DNA from: Deltaproteobacteria bacterium
Lineage (GTDB): Bacteria; JADJOY01
NCBI GenBank assembly: GCA_016713535.1
Contig: JADJOY010000001.1
Span: forward strand, 124,001-188,000
DNA length: 64,000 nt
Reading direction: 5' to 3'
Made by a program: the position numbers and the translations under genes
The notes under the pieces: model-generated
Seen by the model: the letters and a program-made list of their open reading frames with translations, nothing else
What the model was told of the DNA's origin: nothing
The model's database searches: none
In this document: positions 54,504 to 64,000 of the stretch, piece by piece
Layout of the letters: each line of letters opens with the position of its first letter
Position numbering within the stretch: position 1 is the first letter of the stretch

Positions 54504-55346
54504 CGCGGGGGGCAGGCGCGACAGGATCCCGAGCGCCACCCTGAGCAGCGGGTCGGCGACCCGAGGTGGCAGCGTGCTCAGCAGCGTTCGTCCCAGGTCG
54601 GGACGGACCGAATAGACCGGCCTTGGGCGGTGCACCGTGAGTGCCCGGTGGATCACCGCCGCCAGGATCTCGGGGTCGTGCGCCTTCGCCTGCTCCTTGA
54701 TCGTCAGGTGCTTGAGCTGGGTCAGCAGGTCACCGAAGTAGCGCGACTCGCTCGCCAGCCGCGTGAAGCGCTCCTCGATCCCGGCGACCATCGAGGTCTT
54801 GAACGGACCGGGCTGGATCTTGATGACCGGCACGTCGAGGAACATGAGCTCACGACGCAGCGAGTCGGTGTAGGCCTCGATCGCGTATTTCGTGAGGGTG
54901 TAGGCCCCCACGAACGGCATCGGCGTCTGCCAGCCCTGCTCCGAGGAGACGTCGACGATCCGTCCCTTGCGCGCGTGCACGAGCGGAAACAGCGCCTTGT
55001 TGATCCGGTACGTGCCGAGCACGTTGATCTGGATGGTGCGCTCGAGGGTCGCCTCGTCGATCTCGATCAGCGAGCCGATGGTGAGCACACCGGCGAAGTT
55101 CACGACGCCGTCGAGCCCGTCGCAGAGCTCGCTCACCCGCTGGCGTGCCGCCTCGACGCTGGTCGCGCTGGTGACGTCGACGGGCACCGCGGTGATGCCT
55201 CGGTGCTCGGCGACGCGATTCAGCGCATCGACCGCGATGTCCGCCGCCAGCACGCTGAAGCCACGGTCCGCCAGGTGGCGCGCGGTGCAGGCGCCGAGGC
55301 CGCTCGCGGCACCGGTGATGAACACCGTTCGACTCGCTCCGCTCAT
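54477..55346 (-). CDS. Short-chain dehydrogenase/reductase
   Basis: The 289-residue SDR from ATG 55346 has TGAASGLG, VNFAGVL in place of the usual NNAG, VDVSSEQGW and the YTLTKYAIE active-site Tyr/Lys. The C-terminal third is longer than in the simplest SDRs and ends Arg/Pro-rich. It overlaps the tail of the wax ester synthase gene. The upstream in-frame 55 codons have no SDR features. Confidence 0.88.
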   Translation of the reverse strand: MSGASRTVFITGAASGLGACTARHLADRGFSVLAADIAVDALNRVAEHRGITAVPVDVTSATSVEAARQRVSELCDGLDGVVNFAGVLTIGSLIEIDEATLERTIQINVLGTYRINKALFPLVHARKGRIVDVSSEQGWQTPMPFVGAYTLTKYAIEAYTDSLRRELMFLDVPVIKIQPGPFKTSMVAGIEERFTRLASESRYFGDLLTQLKHLTIKEQAKAHDPEILAAVIHRALTVHRPRPVYSVRPDLGRTLLSTLPPRVADPLLRVALGILSRLPPALGGPPRRA

Positions 55347-55456
55347 GCTCTCCCCCGGCTCGCGAGCATCCGTCCCCTGCCCGTGGAAGTCACGAGAATT
55401 CCTCGTCCGGATCGTACCGGAGGACCGATCCGCCGCTGCGGCCCCGAGCGGATCCG

Positions 55457-56355
55457 TCACAGCTTCACGTAGTGCCAGCGGCAGGTGGCGACGGCGAGAT
55501 CGACGAAGCACCGCACGTTGGCGGAGAGCTGGCGCGCCGATGGGTACACGAGCTGGATCGGAAGTGGCGGAGGCTCATGGCGGGACAGCACCACCGCCAG
55601 CCGGCCGGCCTTCACGGCGTCGGCGACCTGGTAGGCGAGGGCCATCGTGAGCCCACCGTCCTGCTCGGCGAGAGCGATCGCCGCGTCGGCGGCGTTGGTC
55701 ACGAAGCGCGGCACGACCGCGAGGCGCTCCTCGCGACCGTCGCGGAAGAAGCGCCACTCGGGTGGCGCCGGGCTCGGGCCGAAGTGGACGATCGCGTGGC
55801 GGGCGAGATCCCGCGGCGAGCGCGGCGTTCCGCGCGCCGCGAGGTAGCCAGGAGAGCCCACGACGACGCGGCGGGTCTCGCCCAGCTTGCGCGCGACCAG
55901 CGTCGAATCGTCGAGGTGCGCGATCCGCACCGCAACGTCGACCCCCTCGTCGACGAGGCTCACGAGGCGGTCGGCGAGGGTGAGCTCGCCCTGCACCGCG
56001 GGGTAACGAGCGAGGAACGCGCACACCAGGGGCGCGACCTCGCGCCGACCGAAGAGCTGCGGCGCCGCGACCACGAAGCGCCCCATCGGCTCGGGCGCGC
56101 TCGGCGCGCGCGGCGCTCCTCCTCCTCCACGTCCGCGAGCACGCGACGGGCGCGCTCCAGGTAGCGTTCGCCGGCGGCGGTGAGTCTCACCGTACGCGTG
56201 GTGCGCTGGAAGAGCCGAATCGCGAGGTGGTCCTCGAGCGCGGCCACGCCCCGCGTGATGGTGGACGAGGACACGCCCAGGCGCCGCGCCGCGGGCGCGA
56301 AGCCGCGTAGCTCCGCGACCGCGATGAAGGCCGCCATGGCGTCGAGCCGCTCCAC
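55457..56355 (-). CDS. LysR-family transcriptional regulator (frameshifted)
   Basis: The GTG at 56355 starts VERLDAMAAFIAVAELRGFAPAARRLGVSSSTITRGVAALEDHL, the winged helix-turn-helix of LysR proteins. A one-base deletion near 56100-56115 must be assumed to reach PMGRFVVAAPQLFGRREVAP, the start of the effector domain, which then runs complete to LVYPSARQLSANVRCFVDL. The corrected protein is about 299 residues. It is divergent from the PNPOx-like gene, and the gap holds inverted repeats typical of LysR sites. Confidence 0.85.
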
Positions 56356-56361
56356 GAGATC

Positions 56362-56403
56362 ATTGCAATCTACGCAATAGTGTCATGTCAAACGGATCTA
56401 TTG
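56362..56403. promoter_or_regulatory. LysR-type operator region
   Basis: ATTGC-AATCTAC-GCAAT (56362-56378) contains a T-N11-A LysR box (TGCAATCTACGCA). Overlapping it, CAATAG (56375-56380) and CTATTG (56398-56403) form a second dyad. The region lies just 7 bp before the LysR start, fitting autoregulation and control of the divergent gene. Confidence 0.5.
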
Positions 56404-56525
56404 TTTCGCGACGAACCAGGACGCACGTTGCCCACGTCGCGGAGCGGTGCCCGCGATTCACCCACACCGGTAGACCCCCCGTGGCTGACCGAGGCCGCGG
56501 CGTGGGACGGAAACGGAGCGGCGCC

Positions 56526-57152
56526 ATGACGAACCCTCGCAAGATCGTGAGCGACGTGGCCTTCACGCCGGTGGTGAAGGCGATCCAGTCCCGCAAGGGC
56601 TCGCGGGAGAGCTACGCCCGGATGGAGGCGGGCCGCGGCTGGTCGACCCGGATCGGGGACGACCTGGCCGGCTTCATCGCCGCGCAGACCAGCGTGTTCC
56701 TGGCGACGGCCAACGCCTCCGGTCAGCCCTACATCCAGCACCGCGGTGGGCCGCCGGGGTTCCTGCGGGTGCTCGACGATCACACCCTGGGCTTCGCCGA
56801 CTTCCGCGGGAACAGGCAATACATCAGTCTCGGGAACCTCACCGAGAACCCCAAGGTGCACCTGTTCCTGATCGACTACGCGAACCGCCAGCGGGTCAAG
56901 GTGTGGGGTGAGGCGCGGGTGGTCGAGGACGATCCCGAGCTGTTGGCTCGTCTCGCTCCAGAGGGATACGACGCGACTCCCGAGCAGGCGATCGTGATCG
57001 ACGTGAAGGCCTGGGATGCGAACTGCCCGCAACACATCCCGCTGCGCTTCGAAGGGGCCGACGTGGAGCGGGCGCTGGCGGCGCGCGACGCACGGATCGC
57101 CGCGCTCGAGAGCGAGCTGGCGCAGGTGAGGGCAGGGGCCGGCCGGCCGTGA
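56526..57152 (+). CDS. Pyridoxamine 5'-phosphate oxidase-family protein
   Basis: The 208-residue protein from ATG 56526 has the FMN-binding split-barrel pattern of PNPOx-like proteins: SVFLATANASGQPYIQHRGGPPGFLRVLDD, LGFADFRGNRQYISLGNLTENPKVHLFLIDYANR and QRVKVWGEARVV. The C-terminus is a short coiled coil. This subgroup is often a general flavin- or F420-type oxidoreductase rather than a vitamin B6 enzyme. The divergent LysR regulator probably controls it. Confidence 0.85.
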   Translation: MTNPRKIVSDVAFTPVVKAIQSRKGSRESYARMEAGRGWSTRIGDDLAGFIAAQTSVFLATANASGQPYIQHRGGPPGFLRVLDDHTLGFADFRGNRQYISLGNLTENPKVHLFLIDYANRQRVKVWGEARVVEDDPELLARLAPEGYDATPEQAIVIDVKAWDANCPQHIPLRFEGADVERALAARDARIAALESELAQVRAGAGRP

Positions 57153-57229
57153 GGCGGATCGTGAGCGCGGACCACCGGTACGGGCGCGAGTGGTAGCCTG
57201 CGCCTCCCTCGCGCTCGAGTCCCGTCACC

Positions 57230-58395
57230 GTGCAGCTCGCCCCCTACCTCGTCTTGGTCGTTCCCCCCGCGCTGGTGGGGATCTATGCGTTCGCCTCCAC
57301 GCTCGCGGGTCTGGCGCGGCTGCGTCGCCTCGCCGACCAGGAGCCGGTCCTCGCGCGCTGGCCGCGGGTCACGGTCGTCTCGCCGGCCTGCAACGAGGCG
57401 CGCCACGTCGAGGCGGCGGTGCGAAGCACCCTCGCCCTCGACTACCCCGAGCTCGCGCTCGTCGCCGTGAACGATCGCTCGACGGACCGCACCGGGGAGA
57501 TCCTCGATCGCCTGGCGGTCGAGGATCCCCGGCTGGTGGTCGTCCACGTCCGTGAGCTACCGGACGGCTGGCTCGGCAAGCTCAACGCCCTGCAGGCCGG
57601 GGTGGAGCGCGGCGACGGCGAGTGGCTGCTGTTCATGGACGCGGACGTCCACCTGGCGCCGGATGCGCTCCGCCGGGCGATCGCGGACGCCGAGCGTCAC
57701 GGCCTCGACCTGCTCACGGTGGTCCCCACCATCGAGTCGGCGGGCCGGCTCGCCGGCGCGATCTTCGGGCTCTCGCTCGCGATCCTGAGCGCTGGAGGTC
57801 GGCTCACACGGGTCAGCGATCCGCGCTCACCGGCGGTGGCTGCGACGGGCGCCTTCATCCTGGTGCGGCGCGCAGCCCTCGCGCGAACCCCGGGCTTCGC
57901 GTGGCTCAAGCTCGAGGTCGCGGACGACTTCGGCCTGTGCTTGCTGATCAAGTCCCACGGGGGCGATGCGACATCGTCAACGGCGCCGGCGCGGTGCGAC
58001 TCGAGTGGTACGCGAGCTTCCGCGAGATGCGCGTGGCGATGCAGAAGAACCTGTTCGCGATCCTGGGACGGTTCTCGCAGCTGCGCATGGCCGGGCTCGC
58101 GCTCGTCTTCACCTGGCTCGGGCTCGCGCCGGCCGCGATCCTCGCGCCGGTCCCGGCCTGGGCTCGCGCCATCCCGCTGCTCGGGCTCGCCGGCCTGGTC
58201 GCGAGCGTGGCGCTCGCGAGCCGCGTCACGGCACGCGCTCGCAGTGGAGCGATCCTCGCGCCGCTCGCGTGTCTCGGGATGAGCTGGATGGTGGTGCGCG
58301 CCGCGTGGGTCGGCTGGCGGCTCGGCGGGATCGTGTGGCGCGGCGTGCGCTACCCCACCGCGCTGCTCGCGGCGAACCAGCGCGTCCGCGTGTAG
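57230..58395 (+). CDS. Membrane glycosyltransferase family 2 (frameshifted)
   Basis: GTG 57230 starts a hydrophobic helix and then the GT-A domain: VTVVSPACNEARHVEAAVRS, VNDRSTDRTGEIL and the FMDADVHLAP DXD motif. A one-base deletion near 57960 breaks the frame; restoring it gives CDIVNGAGAVRLEWYASFREM and a C-terminal block of about four membrane helices. The corrected protein is about 388 residues, similar to ceramide glucosyltransferase/hopene-associated HpnB-like enzymes. The sugar and lipid acceptor are inferred only. Confidence 0.8.
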
Positions 58396-58426
58396 CGGGC
58401 CTTCGTGATGCCGCTCGCGGCGCCGG

Positions 58427-59666
58427 TCACTCGGGGCAGGACGCGTCACGCCGCCACACCTCGGCGCCCGTGACCGGGAAGTCGCAGAAGAAGCACTGCG
58501 CGGTGCCGACGAAGAGCGCGTCCTGGTAGGTCGCCAGGCTCCGCAGTCCATAGTTCAGATCGTCGGCGAAGCCGGGCGGGGCCAGGCTGCCGAACGGCCC
58601 GACCTCCTCGACCCAGGTCGCTCCATCGCGGCTGCGGTAGAGACGGCCACCGACGCGGAAGGCGTCGTCACCGGTGGTCATCACCCAGGTGCCGAGGAAG
58701 AGCTGGCCCTGATGGACGTGGAGCCGCCATCCGTAGCGCTGCCGTGGATCCGAGAATCCATCGTCGACGACGCGCTGCCAGCTCGCACCGTCGTCGAAGC
58801 TACGCCACACCGAGAAGCCGGTGATGAAGTTGCGGGTGCTCGCGTAGATCGCACCCTCGAACTCCACCAGGCTGAAGATGCCGGTGTCGTTGGGATCCCC
58901 GAAGCCCGCGGGAACCGACGCGGTGCCGCCGACGAGTGCCTCCCAGGTCGTACCGTCGAAGCGATGGATCTCGGCGCCGTGCTCGTCGTTCCACGTGCCC
59001 ACGTAGAGGTGATCGCGCCACACCAGGAGGTCCGCGAAGCGCGTCGTTGTCCGGGCCGGTGAGTCCGTCGCGCGCGATCTGCGTCCAGGTCGCGCCGTCG
59101 TGGCGCCACAACTGGGCGCCCAGCGAGTTCACGGTGCCGACCCAGAGCTGGCCGCGCCATTCGGTCATCCCGCGCACCGAGGAGTTGGCCGGATCGCCGA
59201 AGCCGTCGGCGTTGATCTGCGTCCACTCGACCCCGTCCGCGGAGCGCCAGACCTCGCCGCCGGTGGTCGCGTTCAGCGTGCCGGCGTGGATCGCGCCACC
59301 CGAGACCACGAGGTTGCGGACGCCTTCGTTCGCCACGTCGCCAAAGCCACCGGCGACGACCCGCGCCCAGCTCGAGCCATCGTAGCGGAAGATCTCGGCG
59401 CCCTCGCCCATGGCGGCCCGGGCTGCCGAGCCGCGGTCGAGCTCGGCGTCGCCGCCGCCCGAGGTGAGGGTTTCGAGCGTGCCGACGAAGAGCGCGGAGC
59501 CGAACGGGGTCATGGACCACGCGTAGCGATTGTCGGCGTTGCCGAACCCATCGGTCGAGACCTGCGAAAGGCAGGGATCGACGGCGCCGGGAGGGCATCC
59601 GAGGTGGGCGCACGCGGCCCACGCGAGGGCGAACGTGTGGACGACCCAACGGCGTGCGACCTTCAT
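58427..59666 (-). CDS. Seven-repeat beta-propeller lipoprotein (frameshifted)
   Basis: ATG 59666 begins a lipoprotein signal ending AHLGC. The mature protein has seven repeats of about 50 residues, each with a DGFGDPAN-like turn followed by a LWVGT/LFVGT strand: examples are LFVGTLE, IHAGTLN, LWVGTVN, LYVGTWN, IYASTRN, LFLGTWV and LFVGTAQ. This predicts a seven-bladed propeller. One extra base near 59035-59045 breaks the frame; removing it gives NDAFADLLVWRDHLYVG. It is about 412 residues. No catalytic residues are evident; it may bind ligands on the surface. Confidence 0.78.
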
Positions 59667-60226
59667 CGATGGCCTCCACCACGCCGGGCCGCGCCGTCCT
59701 GGCGATCCAGCGATGAGTCCTATCGTTCGGCGCGCGGCAGGAGGCTGGACACGAGCAAGGACCAGGCCCGTCGCGAGGCCCGAGTCTGCCGTCGCGACCC
59801 TCGTCGCGAGCATCGAGAAGATCGACGGATTCCGGTCGGTTCGGTCGCCCGTCGCACGAGGCCGTGTGAGGCTGCCCGGATCGCACCCGGAGGCGAGCGA
59901 GGGGGAGGCGCCGTCCGGTGCGCTCCCGTCGGGGTCGCGCCGCAAGCGCGTGGCCGAGTGGTGACGCAGTGCCGGGAGGGGGCCGTCGGGGGCCGGTCTC
60001 CACGGAATCTAACGGCGTCGCGGGACCCCGCCACTCGAGGTGGAGCGTCGGTGTGTCGTGGAGACGGCGCCCGCACCGGCGTCAGCACGTGTCGCCGAGG
60101 AGGCGGTGCCCGTCCATCCGCGAGGACTCCTCGAGCTCGGTCCACTCCGCGGCCGACGACCGAGCCCGGACCTCGTGCGTCACGACGCTGGCCGGCGATG
60201 CTCGGGCGACCGTTCGCTCGCGCCCG
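59667..60226. other. 560-bp intergenic region with no supported gene
   Basis: It lies upstream of the propeller gene and downstream of the exported-protein gene at 60227. The frames here are compositionally biased and lack domains, signal peptides or ribosome sites. I see no tRNA, terminator or clear promoter. Confidence 0.4.
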
Positions 60227-60991
60227 TCACGAGGCTGTCGGCGGGATGCAGCCGACGCCCTGGAGGTCGGTGCCGACGTTCCGCACCACCTCGGCGATCC
60301 AGGTCGCCCACGGGTCGCGGGCGCGTCGCACGAACTCGGCGACGTCGGCGTCCGTGCTGGCGGCTTCCTCCATCCACGGGGCGCCGAGATCGATGAGCCC
60401 GTCGGCGTTGCCGAGCCCCGGAACCTCGGTGGACAGCCGGTGCACGTCGGCGCCCTCGGCCCAGCGATCGTCGGGATCGTCGGTCGGCAGGAAGGGCACG
60501 AAGTCGGACCACGCCTCGATGAACGTCATCTGCCCAGCGTCGTTGAACGTGAACTCCTCGTAGATCGGGCAGGGCAGCCCTTCGTAGTCGAACACCATGT
60601 GGCAACGCCCGAACGGCTGGACGTCGAAGAACCGGCACTCGATCTCGGCGATGCGCGTCGGGAAGAGCTTGAGCGCGATGTCGGTGAGGATCAGGCTCTC
60701 GTCCGTGTAGCCGGTGAGCAGGAGCCACGGCGGCCACTCCCAGCGCGCCACGAGCGGCGAATAGCTCGGCTGGACGAACGGGCTGACCGACGAGTCCAGG
60801 GTGTCGAAGTAGGTCTCGCTCTGCTCGACGTAGTAGCTCGGTTCGAGGGTGGCCGTGCGGCACTGCGAGGTCGCGCCGGGCTCTCCCGCCGAGCGACATC
60901 GCCCACCCGTGCGTGGGCCGCCGTCGCCGCCGCAGGCGGCGGCGAACCCGGCTGAGGCGATCAGGAAGGCGACGAGACGGGAGCGGCGCAT
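60227..60991 (-). CDS. Lipoprotein of unknown function
   Basis: The 254-residue protein from ATG 60991 has a signal with Cys in FAAACGGDG. The mature part contains paired aromatic and acidic stretches such as VEQSETYFDTLDSS, ARWEWPPWLLLTGY and CRFFDVQPFGRCHMVFDYEGLPCPIYEEFTF, and several Cys residues that may form disulphides. I do not recognise the family. It is co-directional with the dehydrogenase/hydratase pair upstream but separated by 99 bp. Confidence 0.7.
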   Translation of the reverse strand: MRRSRLVAFLIASAGFAAACGGDGGPRTGGRCRSAGEPGATSQCRTATLEPSYYVEQSETYFDTLDSSVSPFVQPSYSPLVARWEWPPWLLLTGYTDESLILTDIALKLFPTRIAEIECRFFDVQPFGRCHMVFDYEGLPCPIYEEFTFNDAGQMTFIEAWSDFVPFLPTDDPDDRWAEGADVHRLSTEVPGLGNADGLIDLGAPWMEEAASTDADVAEFVRRARDPWATWIAEVVRNVGTDLQGVGCIPPTAS

Positions 60992-61090
60992 GCCCAGAGG
61001 ATGCTCGCGCGTCCGCCGCGCTGTCGACTCTCCGTGCCCCGGGCCCGACCCGAGCGAAACGCGAACCGCCACGACCGGACCGGTGGCCAC

Positions 61091-62776
61091 CTACGCGTCG
61101 AACAGCTCGCTCGCCATCCCGACGGTGAGTCCATCGCTGGTGAGCAGCCGCTTCACGAGGCCGGCGACCTTGGGCAGCTCGTAGGCGAAGAAGTAGCGGA
61201 AGGTGACGAGCTTGCCCTCGTAGAAGCGTGCGTCCGCGGGGGTGGGGTGGCCGGCGCGCGCGCGCTCCGCGACGACCGCCTGCTCGAGCCACTGCCATCC
61301 CACCGCCACCAGCCCGAAGAGCTCGAGATAGAGCGTCGCGTCGGCGAGGAAGAGCTCGATCTCGCCACGCAGCGCGAAGCTCGTGAGGTGCGCGGTCACC
61401 CGCTCGAGCTCGCCGATCGCGCGCTCGAGCTCGTCGGCCGCTGCCGCGAGCGTGCTCGTGGCGCGGGCGCGCTCGATCGTCGCCCCGACCTCGCCGAGGA
61501 AGAGCAGGAACGGGCGTCCGCCCTGCATCACCACCTTGCGGCCGAGCAGGTCGAGGGCCTGGATGCCGGTGGTGCCCTCGTGAATGGCGTGGATGCGGAT
61601 GTCGCGGTAGTGCTGCTCGAGCGGGAACTCGGCGCAATAGCCGTACCCACCCAGGCACTGGAGCCCCTGGCTGACCGCGAGGATGCCCATCTCGGATGGG
61701 TACGACTTGGCGATCGGGGTGAGCCAGCAGCATGCGCTTCACGTCGGCGTGCTCGACGATCGGCAGGGGCGGTGAGGCCGGGTCCCGGTCGGTGGCGCGC
61801 CGCCCCTGGGGGCGCTCGCGGGCGTAGTCGAGCGCACGGTGGTATGCGGCGGATGCGATCGCCGCGGCGGCCATGCCCACGTCGATGCGCGCCTCGTTCA
61901 TCATCTGGAACATGTACTTGAGGCCGTGGTGGAGCTCGCCGACGAGCCAGCCACGGCAGTCCCCGCGTTCGCCGAGGGAGAGCTGGGTGATCGGCGCGCC
62001 GCGGTAGCCGAGCTTGTGGAACACGCTCGCGATCGCGACGTCGTTGTCGACCAGCGCTCCGTCCTCGGCGCGGCGCTTCTTCGGCACCACGAAGAGCGAG
62101 ATCCCCTTGAGCCCGGGCGGCGCTCCCTCGGTGCGTGCGAGCAGCAGGTTCACCACGTTGTCCGCCCCGTCGTGGTCGGCGCACGAGATGAAGATCTTCT
62201 GGCCGCGGATCCGCCACTCGCCGTTCGGTGCGGCGACCGCGAGGGTGCGCAGGTCGGCCAGCGAGGAGCCCGCCTGCGGCTCGGTCAGCGCCATCGTGCC
62301 CTGCCAATCGCCACTGAACATGCGCGGCACGTAGCGCTCGACGAGCTCCGCCGATCCGAACGACACGATGAGGTGCGCGGCGCCCGCGGTCAGGGCCGGG
62401 TAGACGGAGGCCGAGTAGTTGGCCGCCGCGAAGATCCCGCGCGCCGCCGCGAGCACGGTGCCCGGGAGCTGCTGGCCGCCGAGCGCGGACGGCGCGTGCG
62501 CGGAGATCCAGCCGCCGCGCCCCCACTCCTGCATCACCGTGCGCACCATGGGGTGGACCTTCACGCGCCCGTCGACGAGCTCGGGCTGCTCGACGTCCAT
62601 GGACTTGAACGACGGCCACAAGAGATCGGTGGCCATCTGCTCGGCGGCGTCGAGGACTCCGTCGAAGCTCGCGCGGTCGTGATCGGCGAAGTAAGGGAAG
62701 CGGGTCAACGCTTCGAGGTCGAGGACCTCGTGGAGCAGGAAACGCAGGTTGCGGACATGGATGAACTTCGGCGCCA
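61091..62776 (-). CDS. Acyl-CoA dehydrogenase, long (AidB/FadE5-like) form (frameshifted)
   Basis: The GTG at 62776 (GGAG nearby) gives an N-terminal helical domain, then MALTEPQAGSSLADL and GQKIFISCADHD, the FAD/substrate regions. One extra base near 61722-61729 breaks the frame; removing it gives LTPIAKSYPSEMGILAVSQGLQCLGGYGY. The rest has HAIHEGTTGIQALDLLGRK and a C-terminal domain of about 130 extra residues as in AidB-like and mycobacterial FadE5-type proteins. The corrected length is about 561 residues. It follows the enoyl-CoA hydratase by 42 bp in the same operon. Confidence 0.85.
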
Positions 62777-62818
62777 CGGCGGTCTCCGGAGGGGGCGGCG
62801 AGTGCGTCGCCCGGTTGG

Positions 62819-63577
62819 TCAGCGGCTCGTGCTCGAGGCTACCTCGGCGATGCACATGGCCTGGTTGCGGTCCTCGAGGCGGATCGTGTCCTCGAGGGTG
62901 AGGCCACCCGCGCTCAGGTCGAGCGCCTCCTTGGTGAGGCGCAGGCCGAGCGGGGACTTGCTGGCCAGGTTCTCGGCCAACGCGCGGGCCTCGGCGAGCA
63001 GGCTCTCGGGCTCGACGATCGCCTGAAGGAAGCCGATCCGCAGCGCCTCGGCCGCGGGGAGCACGTCGCCGGAGAGCAGGTAGCGCGCCGCGTTGCCGGA
63101 CCCGACGGCGCGCGTGAGCAGCCAGGACGAGCCCATGTCGGCGCCCCCGAACCCGAGGTTGATGTAGGCGGCCTGGAAGATCGCGGCGGGTGAGCCGAGC
63201 CGGATGTCGCACGCCATCGCGATCGAGAAGCCCGCGCCGATGGCGGGACCGTGGATCGCGCCGATGATCGGCTGTGGCAGGCGGCGCAGCTTGAGGATCA
63301 TCTCGGAGAACGTGCGCTGCGCGACGTACGCCTCGCGCGGAGAGTACGACGCGGCCATGATCGTCGGGTCCTTGATGTCGAGGCCGGCGCTGAAGCCGCG
63401 GCCCGCGCCAGTGAGGATCACCACCCGTGTCTCGAGGTCGCGCATGCGCGCATCGAGCCAGGTGTGGAGCTCGTCGCGCATCGCGAAGTTGATCGCGTTC
63501 AGGCTGCGCGGGCGGTTGAGCGTGAGGACACCGACGGCGCCGTGCTGCTCGTAGAGGAGGGTCTGAGAATCGTTCAT
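62819..63577 (-). CDS. Enoyl-CoA hydratase/isomerase family protein
   Basis: The 252-residue crotonase from ATG 63577 (GAGG upstream) has AVGVLTLNRPRSLNAI, the oxyanion-hole segment GAGRGFSAGLDIKD, and IIGAIHGPAIGAGFSIAMACDIRLGS with the second oxyanion Gly. The position equal to Glu144 reads GADMG, with Asp where many hydratases have Glu, as in some dienoyl-CoA isomerases. It lies upstream of the acyl-CoA dehydrogenase gene and is probably co-transcribed with it for beta-oxidation. Confidence 0.88.
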   Translation of the reverse strand: MNDSQTLLYEQHGAVGVLTLNRPRSLNAINFAMRDELHTWLDARMRDLETRVVILTGAGRGFSAGLDIKDPTIMAASYSPREAYVAQRTFSEMILKLRRLPQPIIGAIHGPAIGAGFSIAMACDIRLGSPAAIFQAAYINLGFGGADMGSSWLLTRAVGSGNAARYLLSGDVLPAAEALRIGFLQAIVEPESLLAEARALAENLASKSPLGLRLTKEALDLSAGGLTLEDTIRLEDRNQAMCIAEVASSTSR

Positions 63578-63875
63578 GGAGCCTCGTTGACGACGGACAG
63601 GCCGTGGGCGGCGAGTCGGCTCGCGGCCGCATCGACGGCCGCTCGTGTGGGTGGGACGACGTCGGCACAAGGATAGAGCGTTCCGTGCAGAGCGTGCTTG
63701 GCGGCGGCCATGCCAGGCGTGCGCTCCGACGTCGCGGCCGCCCGCTCGCGGGCAGTCGAGGTCGCGACCCGGAATCGACCCTACGGGCCGCACATCGGCT
63801 GGACCGTGACGGCCATCACACCGGGATGCGAGCACCGCGCCTATCGTCGGCATCGACTCGCACCGGGAGGGAACC
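63578..63875. other. 298-bp divergent intergenic region
   Basis: Lies between the enoyl-CoA hydratase and the partial SDR. I see no gene or clear hairpin; it must contain both promoters. Confidence 0.4.
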
Positions 63876-64000
63876 ATGGCGTTTCACGGCAAGCTCGCGC
63901 TCGTCACGGGCGCGGCGAGTGGCATGGGGCAGCTCTCGGCGTGGCGGCTCGCCGACGCGGGCGCGACGGTGGCGGCGGTCGACGTGAACGAGGAGGGGCT
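63876..64000 (+). CDS. Short-chain dehydrogenase/reductase, N-terminal part
   Basis: ATG 63876 has GGGAGG upstream. The visible 41 residues read MAFHGKLALVTGAASGMG and continue SAWRLADAGATVAAVDVNEEG, the Rossmann start of a classical SDR with the TGXXXGXG motif and the Asp that selects NAD(H). The rest lies beyond the right edge. Confidence 0.85.
   Translation, partial: MAFHGKLALVTGAASGMGQLSAWRLADAGATVAAVDVNEEG

Noticed and set aside
60180-63668. A 1,162-codon minus frame
   Set aside because: It is a mix of one true segment of the acyl-CoA dehydrogenase and out-of-frame reading of the enoyl-CoA hydratase and the exported protein gene.

Overview
This is a very GC-rich window with dense, mixed-strand genes. 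Its contents suggest an uncultured member of the old Deltaproteobacteria, for example Myxococcota or Binatota. This is an inference from four things: a kinase-ATPase-TPR regulator, a fused CheB-CheR-histidine kinase, MopE-like metal-binding repeats, and many acyl-CoA and wax-ester enzymes. No rRNA gene or canonical tRNA is present, so the lineage stays open.

Layout. 1-4.6 kb: a partial gene, an RluA pseudouridine synthase, a secreted PLC-like protein, a hairpin-rich intergenic block, a lipoprotein hydrolase and a YbaK deacylase. 4.7-13.6 kb: an unknown protein, an acyl-CoA synthetase, a large kinase/ATPase/TPR regulator and a PhaC-like hydrolase fused to an adenylate-forming domain. 13.8-19.5 kb: an M48 protease, TetR with a diiron protein and an exported protein, and a Yip1-like protein. 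19.6-23.6 kb: ferredoxin, 2-oxoacid:ferredoxin oxidoreductase and a radical SAM protein. 23.6-25.5 kb: a methyltransferase divergent from an acyl-CoA dehydrogenase. 25.5-32.9 kb: a DUF2961/GH172 lipoprotein, then a redox operon (DUF6599-like, Tat-exported DUF362, membrane polyferredoxin, Tat-exported aldo/keto reductase). 33-41.7 kb: an alpha/beta hydrolase, a PAS/chemoreceptor pair, a second diiron protein with an unusual leader, and the giant CheB/CheR/kinase/receiver protein. 42-50.6 kb: envelope and glycosylation genes, a sensor kinase, a Kazal-like lipoprotein and a nucleotide-sugar or steroid-type epimerase. 50.6-56.4 kb: a neutral-lipid cluster (short-chain dehydrogenases, a hydrolase, a wax ester synthase) and a LysR regulator. 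56.5-64 kb: a PNPOx-like protein, GT2, a beta-propeller lipoprotein, an exported protein, an acyl-CoA dehydrogenase with an enoyl-CoA hydratase, and a partial SDR.

How they fit together. Much of the window serves fatty-acyl and neutral-lipid metabolism: acyl activation, beta-oxidation, ester synthesis, and ferredoxin-linked 2-oxoacid oxidation. The rest is signalling and envelope biology. The most unusual items are the periplasm-facing redox operon, a tRNA-like 88-nt structure beside a row of hairpins, and a leader hairpin that hides the ribosome binding site of a diiron protein gene.

Quality warning. Eleven genes need a total of twelve single-base shifts to be read through, several of them in short G/C runs. 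The pattern looks like assembly or sequencing indels rather than mass gene decay, so those genes are annotated as CDS and the shift is noted in each.
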